Of a DNA stretch of 63,123 bases, positions 33,592-41,663 are shown piece after piece (position 1 is the stretch's first letter; each line of letters starts with the position of its first letter). Source of the stretch: Thermoguttaceae bacterium (GTDB taxonomy: Bacteria; Planctomycetota; Planctomycetia; Pirellulales; Thermoguttaceae); the NCBI GenBank assembly GCA_017407125.1, contig JAFQXE010000012.1, positions 1 to 63,123 on the forward strand, in the 5' to 3' direction. The notes below the pieces were generated by a model that did not search any database, had not been told where the DNA came from, and saw only the letters and a program-made list of their open reading frames with translations. The translations under genes and the position numbers were made by a program.

Positions 33592-34088
33592 TTTCTGCGA
33601 ATATAAAAATGTCTAAAATTAGTCATTCTTTCAATAACCATAGACAATCGCGTCCGATGGCATTCCGACGGTTCTGCTTCAAAACACATCAAAGCAGATC
33701 TTTTCTCTTTAATCAATTCGATGGCGCGTTGGATTGCGTTTTCTTGAAAAGGAAGAATTTCTGCCTCATAAAAATCAAACAATTCTTTGTAATCCCTAAG
33801 CGTTTTAAGGTTTTTCCTCAAATCAGAAGGGATTCCTAATTCCGGGATATGTACATATTCTATTTGGTTTTGTTCAAGAGCCATTCTTAATGGATTTTTG
33901 GAAAACCCCGGTTTTCTTGACAATGGATTTTTACGAACGTCTATAATCTGTTCAATGCCAAGTTCCAGCAAACGGCGAATAAAACTCTCAATAGTATGCC
34001 CCTCATACCCGATGGAATAAATAACAACATTGCTATTTATTGTTTCGCCAAAATCGAGTGTGGGATTATATTCAATGGACAATGACAT
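33588..34088 (-). CDS. DUF488 family protein
   Basis: 166 residues. VIYSIGYEGHTIESFIRRLL, IIDVRKNPLSRKPGFSKNPL and SALMCFEAEPSECHRTRLS are the DUF488 signatures, including the conserved Arg and the Cys-x4-Glu-x-x-x-Cys-His that may be catalytic or metal-binding. The biochemical role is not established; the family often sits in defence or nucleic-acid-processing neighbourhoods. It is followed by the coupled gene 32728-33591 and preceded, after a terminator, by an HsdR-N-type nuclease gene. Confidence 0.88.
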   Translation of the reverse strand: MSLSIEYNPTLDFGETINSNVVIYSIGYEGHTIESFIRRLLELGIEQIIDVRKNPLSRKPGFSKNPLRMALEQNQIEYVHIPELGIPSDLRKNLKTLRDYKELFDFYEAEILPFQENAIQRAIELIKEKRSALMCFEAEPSECHRTRLSMVIERMTNFRHFYIRRK

Positions 34089-34204
34089 GATGAAACCCTT
34101 TTTTTATTCAAGTATAGCTCAAATAAAAAATCAAGTCAATCGGGGATAAGACAAAAATTGTCTCCGAACAAAAAATTTTACTTAAAATCCGAGATTTTAT
34201 GCTA

Positions 34205-34238
34205 AAAGCCCAGCTTGCGGGAAGACAAGCAGGGCTTT
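34205..34238 (-). terminator. Stem-loop after the HsdR-N-type gene
   Basis: AAAGCCC-A-GCTTG and CAAGC-A-GGGCTTT form a 12-pair stem with one A/A mismatch and an 8-base loop. It is 44 bases past the stop of the minus-strand nuclease gene. The T tract on the minus side is short. Confidence 0.75.
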
Positions 34239-34281
34239 CGCGAATATAAATATTTTTTCTAACGATTACGTAAAAATCGTT

Positions 34282-35439
34282 TTAATTTTGAGGCTCTTCT
34301 GTTGTGGTTGGAGCCGGAACCGAGTCTGGATTCTCGTACCATTCGATGGTTTGCAGCAAGTCGTTGGCGTAATTGTAGATTCCATCGTTGGGGTTATCGT
34401 CTGGCAATTCAGCACGATGATCTTCTTTGCCTCCTCCACCCTGGAAATTCTTCGGGTTGTTGAACAGTCCGATGTACTTCTTTCCTCTGTTATAATAAAG
34501 TCTGCAAATTGGCTTTCTGGAATTATCGTCAAGCAAGATTGCAAAATAACTCTTGGAATCGCGATAAACAACGCGGCTGGGATTGTGAAGTTTCTGGCAG
34601 ACGATTGCTTTCACAATTCTGAAACCTTCCAGTTCTTCTTCGGTGGTAACAATGCCGTCTTCGTCTGGGGTGGTGGCAGCTTTTTCAGCTTCATCTTTTG
34701 CTTTTGCCGCATCTTCTTTAGCTTTTTCCGTTTCCATCGCTGACTTAAATCGGTCGGTAATCAAATCGGACAAGTACTGGTCAAGAGTGCGTTTGAACAG
34801 TTTGGTAAACTGTTCAATAACAGATTGCGTCATACGCCCGCCATACGCCTGTCGTGCGAAATGAGTTACAAGAGCTTCAGAAGGAGTGTTGAATTCTGCC
34901 TGCAATGCTGCACGCAAGGCGGATGTGTACTTCAATTCGCTAGCGGAAGCTGCAATCTGATTTTTGTCAAACTCATTTTTTGAGAATTTTTTCAGCTCAG
35001 CGATTTGATTATCCTTAATTTTAGTAATGTCAAACTCCAAAAATGGCTTTGAATCCATCTTGTTGGGTTCGTCAAGATCAGAATAGAATTTATAATCAAT
35101 TCCATTCGTCAACAATGCAAACTTGGCGCTGGAGACGTGATAGTACCGGAAAAGCTGACTTTCCTTGTCCACATCAAGTGGAACTTCCCAGTGCTTACAT
35201 TCAACAAGCAAAATAGGCTCGTTGTCTTTAAAGATTGCATAATCAATCTTTTCCCCCTTTTTCAACCCGACGTCAGCGATAAATTCCGGCTTGACTTCAA
35301 GCGGATTGAAAACATTGAAACCGAGAATTTGCAAAAAAGGCATAATGAAAGCGTTTTTTGTTGCTTCTTCCGTTCCAATATGCTCTTTCAACTGACCAAT
35401 TCTACTGCCCAAATCTCGAATTTGTTCTCGAAAGTCCAT
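34282..35439 (-). CDS. Solitary HsdR N-terminal-type nuclease protein
   Basis: 385 residues. The N-terminal domain (about 20-150) matches the type I restriction R-subunit nuclease fold: KNAFIMPFLQILGFNVFNP, EKIDYAIFKDNEPILLVECK with the Asp and Glu-x-Lys catalytic triad (about residues 65 to 81), and SAKFALLTNGIDYKFYSD. No helicase motor, no HsdM and no HsdS are nearby. A charged Lys/Glu/Ala coiled stretch spans about 238-262, then a compact C-terminal domain (FRIVKAIVCQKL, YFAILLDDNSRKPICRLYYN). Such solitary proteins are common and may be defence nucleases. It is AT-rich like its neighbours. Confidence 0.85.
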   Translation of the reverse strand: MDFREQIRDLGSRIGQLKEHIGTEEATKNAFIMPFLQILGFNVFNPLEVKPEFIADVGLKKGEKIDYAIFKDNEPILLVECKHWEVPLDVDKESQLFRYYHVSSAKFALLTNGIDYKFYSDLDEPNKMDSKPFLEFDITKIKDNQIAELKKFSKNEFDKNQIAASASELKYTSALRAALQAEFNTPSEALVTHFARQAYGGRMTQSVIEQFTKLFKRTLDQYLSDLITDRFKSAMETEKAKEDAAKAKDEAEKAATTPDEDGIVTTEEELEGFRIVKAIVCQKLHNPSRVVYRDSKSYFAILLDDNSRKPICRLYYNRGKKYIGLFNNPKNFQGGGGKEDHRAELPDDNPNDGIYNYANDLLQTIEWYENPDSVPAPTTTEEPQN

Positions 35440-35864
35440 TTTTCCCTGATAGGTTAAAGTTAAAAAACTGGTTCACACAGAACTAATCAAAACACACAAT
35501 GAATATTTTTAAGAGGAAAATATCCTCCTAATATGACCTTTAATATTGGTAAAAAATGAAAAATAAAACAAAGGTGGACTTTTTCTCAAGTTGTTATATA
35601 ACACCTTTAAGTCAATTTCCAATTATTAGTATATTCAATTCAACGATAGATTACAAGGGGGTTGTTACTACATATTGCGAAAAAAATTAGAAAAAAGATA
35701 GAATTTCCTGTCCAGAATACAGCATCGTTACAGAAAAGGTTTTGTAGGCGGCAGAGGACTGCCGCGTGCCGGGCTTATCAAAGATTATCAGCGGGGCATT
35801 GGGCAAGGCGGCGTCTGGCCGCCGCAGTCCCCGGCGCAAGCGCTAATATAGATGTTGCATGGCT
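35440..35864. other. Intergenic region between truB and the cassette
   Basis: No gene is visible. 35440-35700 is AT-rich and would hold the promoter of the HsdR-N-type gene. 35742-35850 is GC-rich, with inverted pieces such as GGCGGC...GCCGCC and CGGGGCATTG; these look like a degenerate dispersed repeat. Confidence 0.5.
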
Positions 35865-36752
35865 CTATTCTTCAACCAGATTCTTTATCGCCTGAAAGCT
35901 GCCGTCGGGTCGCATGACAAGTATGGCTTTCAGAACGCCGGCGGCGTCCAGACCGGCGAGCGGGACTCCAGGGGCGGGCTGCGGCGGGGCGTCTAAAGGA
36001 ATGAACTTCCCCTGTCGGAGGTTGTAAATCTGCGATTCCGTCAGCGTTACATTTGGCAAGTCCGGACAGCCTGTCAGCGGAGGAAGAAGCCGGTAGGGGA
36101 ATTCACCGTTACATTCGCTTGCCGGGACAGGGTCGTCGCTGTCTTCCAGACGAAAAAGACCCACTTGCGTTCTGGTCAGCGCGGACATGACGGCTTCCGT
36201 TCCCGCCGATCGGGCGACGTCACGCCCCCAGGATCGAACGTACGTCCCGGACGAGCAGACAAGTTCCCATTTCATAACCGGGTACTGGTAGTCCAGCAGG
36301 GTTGCAGAATAAATCGTGATTTCTCGCGCCGCCAGGTCGACTTCTTTTCCCTTTCGGGCGAGCTTGTACGCCGGCTGACCGTTGATTTTCAGCGCAGAAT
36401 AAATCGGCGGCTTTTGCATGATAACGCCCGTCCAGAGCTGGGCGGCGGACAGCAGACTTTCTCTTGTGGGAATCGTCGGGTTCTCCAGCTCGACAACCGC
36501 GCCCTCGACGTCTTCCGTATCGGACGATCGCCCTAAAAGAAATTCCGCCCGATAGGTTTTCCGACCCTCTTGAGCGTACTCGATAAGCCGGGTCGCGCTT
36601 CCAACCGCAATAACCAGAACGCCGTTGGCTAACGGGTCGAGCGTGCCGGCGTGCCCGATTTTCGTCTTTCTCGGCAGCATGCGCCGAACGACGTTGACCG
36701 CGTCGCGTGACGTAATTCCAGAGGGTTTATTGAGGTTGATGAATCCGTTCAT
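35865..36752 (-). CDS. truB: tRNA pseudouridine(55) synthase
   Basis: Makes pseudouridine 55 in the T-loop of tRNAs. 295 residues from the ATG at 36752. GFINLNKPSGITSRDAVN, KIGHAGTLDPLANGVLVIA with the catalytic Asp (about residue 42), YRAEFLLGRSSDTEDVEG, MQKPPIYSALKINGQPAYKL and VCSSGTYVRSWGRD are the TruB motifs. The upstream extension to 36878 is repeat-derived and rejected. Eight C residues lie directly before the ATG, and no Shine-Dalgarno sequence is seen. The last 96 bases are duplicated at 32570-32662. Confidence 0.96.
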   Translation of the reverse strand: MNGFINLNKPSGITSRDAVNVVRRMLPRKTKIGHAGTLDPLANGVLVIAVGSATRLIEYAQEGRKTYRAEFLLGRSSDTEDVEGAVVELENPTIPTRESLLSAAQLWTGVIMQKPPIYSALKINGQPAYKLARKGKEVDLAAREITIYSATLLDYQYPVMKWELVCSSGTYVRSWGRDVARSAGTEAVMSALTRTQVGLFRLEDSDDPVPASECNGEFPYRLLPPLTGCPDLPNVTLTESQIYNLRQGKFIPLDAPPQPAPGVPLAGLDAAGVLKAILVMRPDGSFQAIKNLVEE

Positions 36753-36832
36753 GGGGGGGGAGGCAATAGGCAGTAGGCAGTAGGGAAAATTGCCAGTCTT
36801 AGGTTGCGAAAATAAACCGTTTTTTATTTTTG

Positions 36833-37049
36833 AACGCAGAGATCGCAGACTCCTCGCAGAGAGCGCAGAAGCAATCAAACATGTGTCATCTACGCCCGAT
36901 TCTCGGGCTATGACACGATGTTCGATTGCAATTTTAAAAATATTTAATTAATCGGACGGGAATCGTGGCGTAGCTAACGCAGTTAGCGTCGTCGCCACAT
37001 TCCCTGTCCGTCTCTGCGTATTCAGCGAGTAGTCTGCGATCTCTGCGTT
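36833..37049. repeat. 217-bp three-armed inverted-repeat element
   Basis: Perfect 19-bp terminal inverted repeats AACGCAGAGATCGCAGACT at 36833-36851 and 37031-37049, continuing with CTCGC. Inside are two more arms: GCAATC-AACAT...GTGTCAT at 36871-36889 against 36910-36929 (with CCCGA/TCGGG at its tip), and CGGAC-GGGAAT-GTGGCG at 36953-36970 against 36993-37010 (with GCTAAC/GTTAGC at its tip). The fold is a cloverleaf-like three-way junction. No ORF is inside. It looks like a MITE or a structured RNA. Heptamer repeats lie on both sides (36765-36795 and 37090-37148). Confidence 0.85.
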
Positions 37050-37145
37050 CCCTTTCCTTATTTTATGTAGCACCAATTTATATGTATTTGGCAATAGACA
37101 ATAGGGGAGTTTTCTAACTATTCCCTACTCCCTATTCCCCACTCC

Positions 37146-37586
37146 CTAAAAAGCGCTATCGTCGAAAGAGAACTGCTTTTCAAAGGCGTCGTCGAAATTG
37201 AAGACGTTGTCGAAGTCGTTGATGTTGTCGCGTTTGGACTGTAACAACGCTCCGCATTTGACGAGATTGAATATAATCTGTCCGATGTCGGCGGTGGAAT
37301 GAATCCCCCAGTTATTGAGCGTCGGTTTCGCCAGCAGACCGAACTGCTCGACAGCGTAGATTTTCGCCGCCTTGCAGATGTCGGCTGCGGAAATGTCCCG
37401 GTCGACGTCTCCCGGCGGTTCGTCGTCGTCCACGCAGACGTTGTCGCTGTCCGTTTGGTTGACTTGAGAGATCGGATCGCCCAGTTCCAAAATATCGTGA
37501 GCAAACTTGACCGCCGCGAGAATGAACTCGTAAGCCGCCAGCTTGTATCGCTTGTCCGTTTCGAGTAGTTTGATGATTTCTTCCAT
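37146..37586 (-). CDS. Minf_1886-type Planctomycetes/Verrucomicrobia-restricted protein
   Basis: 146 residues. YKLAAYEFILAAVKFAHDIL, then ISAADICKAAKIYAVEQFG, LNNWGIHSTADIGQIIFNLV and DFDNVFNFDDAFEKQF follow the pattern of the Minf_1886 family (Verruc_Plancto-restricted), as I recall it. An acidic insertion (about residues 40-65) separates the first two blocks. Function unknown. This gene is the best single taxonomic marker in the window. Its stop codon overlaps the end of a heptamer repeat run. Confidence 0.85.
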   Translation of the reverse strand: MEEIIKLLETDKRYKLAAYEFILAAVKFAHDILELGDPISQVNQTDSDNVCVDDDEPPGDVDRDISAADICKAAKIYAVEQFGLLAKPTLNNWGIHSTADIGQIIFNLVKCGALLQSKRDNINDFDNVFNFDDAFEKQFSFDDSAF

Positions 37587-37608
37587 TTTTTAAGTTGCGA
37601 GTTGCGAG

Positions 37609-37678
37609 GCGGCGAGGCGCCGCTCCCGATCCGCGCTACCGCGCGAGACGTATTATAATCGCTCCCGTTGGTCGCTTG
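37609..37678. repeat. Dispersed GGCGGCGAGGCGCCGCT repeat, copy 3
   Basis: Nearly identical to 30779-30850, including the middle ATTATAATCG. It directly follows GTTGCGAGTTGCGAG units at 37594-37608, the unit type also seen inside the helicase gene. Confidence 0.85.
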
Positions 37679-37728
37679 CTCTTTCCTTACAATTTTTTAG
37701 CCGCAAAGAACGCAAAGAACGCATAGTT

Positions 37729-38192
37729 TTTAAAACTTCGCGAACATCCTCCGCGTCTCCGCGCCTCCGCGTGAGATTTGCCCGGGGGCTAACGCGCCTA
37801 ATCGTTTCAGTTCCTTTTCCTCCCGCCCTCCTTCCGAGGACAGAAGGAAAAGGTTATTTGGCGATATTCTTTTTTTCGTGTTCTTTGTTCCGTGGGTTTC
37901 ACCCACGGCTAGAAACATTGAACCGCTAACGCGGTTCTAGCGGAACGCTAAAGCGTCTGTTTTTTAAAACTTCGCAAACTTCCTCCGCACCTCCGCGTCT
38001 CCGCGTGAGATTTGCCCGGGGGCTTACGCACCCCGGCTCGCCTAATCGTTTCAGTTCCTTTTCCTCCCGCCCTCCTTCGGAGGACAGAAGGAAAAGGTTA
38101 TTTGACGATATTCTTTTTTTCGTGTTCTTTGTTCCGTGGGTTTCACCCACGGCTAGAAACATTGAACCGCTAACGCGGTTCTAGCGGAACGC
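37729..38192. repeat. Two tandem copies of a ~225-bp repeat
   Basis: Copy 1 at about 37729-37952 and copy 2 at about 37967-38192 are highly similar end to end, from AAAACTTCGC to CTAGCGGAACGCT. Each contains CCTCCGCG-type direct units, GCCCGGGGGCT-ACGC, a TTCCTTTTCCT...AGAAGGAAAAGG hairpin, CCGTGGGTTTCACCCACGG and CCGCTAACGCGGTTCTAGCGG. Both copies carry an incidental open frame on the minus strand; I do not regard it as a gene. Confidence 0.85.
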
Positions 38193-38205
38193 TTCGCATC
38201 CGTTT

Positions 38206-41121
38206 TTATCCGCTCTTCAAAAACGCTTCCAGTTTCCAAAGCGGAATCGGTTTGTCTTCCGAGATGGGAATAATATTTTCGCCATTTTGCGGGTTGTTCG
38301 GTTCGGTTGTAACAGGTTCTGACGGTACGCCGGAACGCTTTGCTCGTTTAGCTGCTCGGCGCGCTTCCCGATAAAGAACCCATTTGGACATTCTCGTCAG
38401 CAGGGCAGGAAGTATCGACAGCGAGGTAAACATACAGCAGGCGACGCCCATTGTCAAAACCAGCCCCAGGCTTTGCAAGCCGCGATGTTCCGCTGTCATG
38501 AGGGAGCAGAAGCCCAAAATGGATGTCATGGACGTCATGGTCAGCGCGCCGGCTGTGGAGGAACTGATTCTGAACGGTTTGGTCTTGTCGCGGCGGCGGT
38601 AATCGTGGACGATGTGAACGCCGTCGTCAATGCCAATGCCCAAAATCAGCGGCAGAATAATCATGTTGGCGGAGTTGAGCGGGATCTGTAAAAAGCCCAT
38701 GATTCCAAACAGGAACAGAATCCCCATCGTCAGCGGCAGCATAGCCAGAATTGTGTGACGAAGGCTTCTGAAGTCCAGGAATAGAACGAACATGATTCCC
38801 GCCAGGGCGTACCAGGCGGCAGAAATGTACGACCGCTGCATCTGGAGCGAACATTCGTAGGTCTGGAGCGGGTTGCCGGTCGCTTCCGGATCGACGGCTC
38901 TGACCTGTTTGACGAATTCCGTCAGGTTGTCCATGTCCCAGATATCTCCGGAACCGTAAATCTGAAGGGCGTACGTGCCATCTTTGGCGTACAGACGATC
39001 CACCCACGGCTGAGGCAGGTCTGCCATTGTCGGCGGTTCCGGATCGGAGCAGAAGTAAATCTGCTGCATTCGAGTGTAATAGTCCTGCGCCATGCACATC
39101 TCAAACTGATTGAGCCGGGCTGTTACTTCTTCCGGCGACAGGTTGTTGAACCGTCGGCGCAGTTCGCGAATCCGTCCGTCAAAGGTATGGTAAACGTCTT
39201 TGGCTTGAGCGCTGACTTCCGGGCTGTATTCCAGAGCCGTTAAGAACGAGCTTAAGTCGTTGTAGTTGGGCGCGGACAGCGTCCGTTCGCGATTTTTCGC
39301 AAAGCCCTGCAGCGCGACGGCGGAATACTGATGAATCTGTTTGATAAGCTGCGTCTTTTCCTCGGTTGAGTCTGGCAGTCGGGAAACTATTTCTTCAACG
39401 CGGGTGATGTTGGGCTGCTTGAGGAACTCCTCTTTGAGCCGTTTGACTTCCTGTTTGTCTTTCGTGGTCGACAGAGCAAACCAGACGTTCTGGTCGCTTT
39501 CCGCCATGAGCCGCTTTTCCCACTCGACGCTTTCCACCCCCTTCGCCTGAAGGTTCATGAGGTTGTGGTCGTATTTCAAGTCCGGGAGGAACATAAAGCT
39601 CAGCGCAGCCCCGCCGGCAAAGAGAATTATCGTCGAACCGAAGTTTTTGGAAAAGACGTCTGTAACAGACGACATCTTGATTCGGAACGTTTCCTCTTGC
39701 AGAACGACGTTGTGGAAAACCTTGTCCGTCAGCAGGGTTTGAGCCGGCAGAACAATCAGCGCCGCCAAGCAGCATAGCAGAATTCCCACGCCGGCGATTC
39801 GACCCAGTTCTGCAACGCCGATAAACTCCTGTCCGCCCGCGGCGGCAAAGGCGATAGCCGTCGTCAGCGCCCCGACGAAAATGCCAGGCCCCACTTCTTT
39901 GGACGCCTTGATTAACGAACGGGGAATGTCTGACCCCTTGAATCGACACGTGGAGTACCGCGCCAGATAATGTATCCCGAAGTCGACGCCCAAGCCCACC
40001 AGAATGGCGCTAAAGGCGATGCTGAGGATGTTTAAGTGTCCGATTCCAAAGACGACGTACACCATCGTCCAGGAAATCCCGATTAAAAGCGTGATAATGA
40101 GCAAAACGCTGTATCGAACGCCCCGGAAGGCAAACAGGAACAGCGCGGCAACGCCGACCAGGGACAGAACCGTCGCCCAGTTCATCGCCTTTTCCGACGA
40201 ACTCATTTCGTCGTTTTCCATAATCGGCAAGCCCGTCAGCCCCAGCTTGACGTTGGGGAACTCTTCCTGTTTGGCTTTGATAATATCCCGCAAAACGGTA
40301 ATGGATTCCGTATTTTGAGCGAACGCCGCGCCGTCCTTCTCCTTGAACTTGAGAAGAATCAGAGCCATCGCGTTTTGCTTCGCCCAAAGGTATTCGACGT
40401 CCGGGTGAAGGTCGTCCGGACCCTGACCGACGCGTCCGGAAACGGAATGTTTTTCGTCGCCCAGCCCGTACAGCGGGGACTGGTAAACGAATTGCGGACC
40501 TAAAGCCGCTTGCAGAGACGCGCTGAGACGGTTAAACCCTTCCTGCGATTTCGCCTTGACGGCGGGCGGAACCGCTTGATCCGCTCTGACGGACGTCTGC
40601 CAGCTTACCCACAGACGATTGAGCACGTCCTGCCGCTCTCCCTGAGACATGGATGCGGACTCCTGCAGGAAAAACATGACGTTTTGCAGTTCCGTCGACG
40701 AAAAGTAATGGAGGCCCTTTCGCTTGATTTTGGTGTTGTCCGCTTTATAGAAGACGTCAAAGAACAAGTCCGTCCGCTGGGACAGCGCCTCGCCGACGCC
40801 GTCTGCCGCCTGCTGAATGGACGCCGCATCGCGCCCTTCGACAATCACAACAACGTCGTCTTCCGAGCCAAAGGATTCTATATATTTAAGCCAGCGTTTA
40901 TTGAATTCGCTGTTGGGGTTGATTAAATCCAGACGGCTTGTTTTGAATTCCAGCTTGTTTACCGTCCCCCACACGCCGAAGCCGGCGAGAATCAGAGCTA
41001 ACAAGATAACAACCAACGGATGATGGATTACAAACCGGGTCAACGGCTGTAAAAACACGTTGATCCAGTTGTACTCCTTGACGGAGTTTGAGGAACTGTG
41101 CGGCGTCCTTTCCGCGGTCAT
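38206..41121 (-). CDS. RND/MMPL-family transporter
   Basis: Large integral membrane exporter, 971 residues, probably for lipids or hydrophobic compounds; HpnN-like is one possibility. The layout is the RND one: TM1 near residue 30 (PLVVILLALILAGFGVWG), a large extracytoplasmic loop (about 55-305), six clustered membrane segments (LSLVGVAALFLFAFRGVRYS, AFSAILVGLGVDFGIHYLAR, GPGIFVGALTTAIAFAAAGG), a second loop (about 520-765), and the second half with LPLILGIGIDDGVHIVHDYR and MTSILGFCSLMTAEHRGLQS. The two G-x-G/D-x-x-HxxHxx-type segments are typical of MMPL. No periplasmic partner is adjacent. Confidence 0.92.
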   Translation of the reverse strand: MTAERTPHSSSNSVKEYNWINVFLQPLTRFVIHHPLVVILLALILAGFGVWGTVNKLEFKTSRLDLINPNSEFNKRWLKYIESFGSEDDVVVIVEGRDAASIQQAADGVGEALSQRTDLFFDVFYKADNTKIKRKGLHYFSSTELQNVMFFLQESASMSQGERQDVLNRLWVSWQTSVRADQAVPPAVKAKSQEGFNRLSASLQAALGPQFVYQSPLYGLGDEKHSVSGRVGQGPDDLHPDVEYLWAKQNAMALILLKFKEKDGAAFAQNTESITVLRDIIKAKQEEFPNVKLGLTGLPIMENDEMSSSEKAMNWATVLSLVGVAALFLFAFRGVRYSVLLIITLLIGISWTMVYVVFGIGHLNILSIAFSAILVGLGVDFGIHYLARYSTCRFKGSDIPRSLIKASKEVGPGIFVGALTTAIAFAAAGGQEFIGVAELGRIAGVGILLCCLAALIVLPAQTLLTDKVFHNVVLQEETFRIKMSSVTDVFSKNFGSTIILFAGGAALSFMFLPDLKYDHNLMNLQAKGVESVEWEKRLMAESDQNVWFALSTTKDKQEVKRLKEEFLKQPNITRVEEIVSRLPDSTEEKTQLIKQIHQYSAVALQGFAKNRERTLSAPNYNDLSSFLTALEYSPEVSAQAKDVYHTFDGRIRELRRRFNNLSPEEVTARLNQFEMCMAQDYYTRMQQIYFCSDPEPPTMADLPQPWVDRLYAKDGTYALQIYGSGDIWDMDNLTEFVKQVRAVDPEATGNPLQTYECSLQMQRSYISAAWYALAGIMFVLFLDFRSLRHTILAMLPLTMGILFLFGIMGFLQIPLNSANMIILPLILGIGIDDGVHIVHDYRRRDKTKPFRISSSTAGALTMTSMTSILGFCSLMTAEHRGLQSLGLVLTMGVACCMFTSLSILPALLTRMSKWVLYREARRAAKRAKRSGVPSEPVTTEPNNPQNGENIIPISEDKPIPLWKLEAFLKSG

Positions 41122-41663
41122 ATCAAATCCTTGGTTTAAATAAATATAATAAAATTCGTGGAATTCCCGAATTTAAATTTCATGGGAATCTTAGTTTAGC
41201 AGTAAAAACAGATAAAGTCAAGAGGAAAATTATTATGCTAAAATAAGGAGAATGACTAAAGCAGAAAAGAGGACGCCGAAGCCTTTTTAGGGGGGCGGGT
41301 ATTACCCGCCAACAGACAACCTTGGATTACGCGGACAATGTCCGCTCCCCAGAAACCTTGTCAACTCACCCGAGTGGATTCGCACCGCTTGCTTCTGCCT
41401 GCATTCGCCGTTAGAAAGGCGAGCCGGGAACGTGAGTTCCCGGGCTTAGAACCGCTAAAAATCTCCGACGAAACTGAAAACGCTTCCGGGTCGCGGACGA
41501 AGTCCGCAAAATTAAAAAGCGGGAGTTCCCTCCCGCTTTAGCTTTTATTCTTTTACGATTCGCTGCGTTATTATTCCGGGCGCTAACGCGCCTCGACTTG
41601 CCAAAATCCTCAAACGGACTGACCTGCTCAAACGCCAGACGCCGGATTGTCAGACGAACCGTT
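41122..41663. other. Intergenic region, no gene seen
   Basis: AT-rich to about 41270, which may include the promoter of the RND gene. 41290-41510 holds short GC-rich inverted pieces (GCGGACGAAGTCCGC near 41493). The terminator at 41516-41539 and CGGGCGCTAACGCGCC (about 41578) follow. Open frames on both strands are short and repeat-derived. Confidence 0.5.
41516..41539 (-). terminator. Rho-independent terminator of the leucine-rich-repeat gene
   Basis: AAAGCGGGAG (41516-41525) pairs perfectly with CTCCCGCTTT (41530-41539) around a 4-base loop. On the minus strand the stem is followed by TTAATTTT. It lies 125 bases past the stop of 41664-42479. Confidence 0.8.

Noticed and set aside
34282..35439. 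Complete type I restriction system
   Set aside because: Only the nuclease-like N-terminal domain is present; no helicase motor, methylase or specificity subunit.
37730..38162. Two similar 60-80 residue frames on the minus strand
   Set aside because: They are the same open stretch in both copies of the tandem DNA repeat, with hairpins inside; better explained as a repeat than as duplicated genes.
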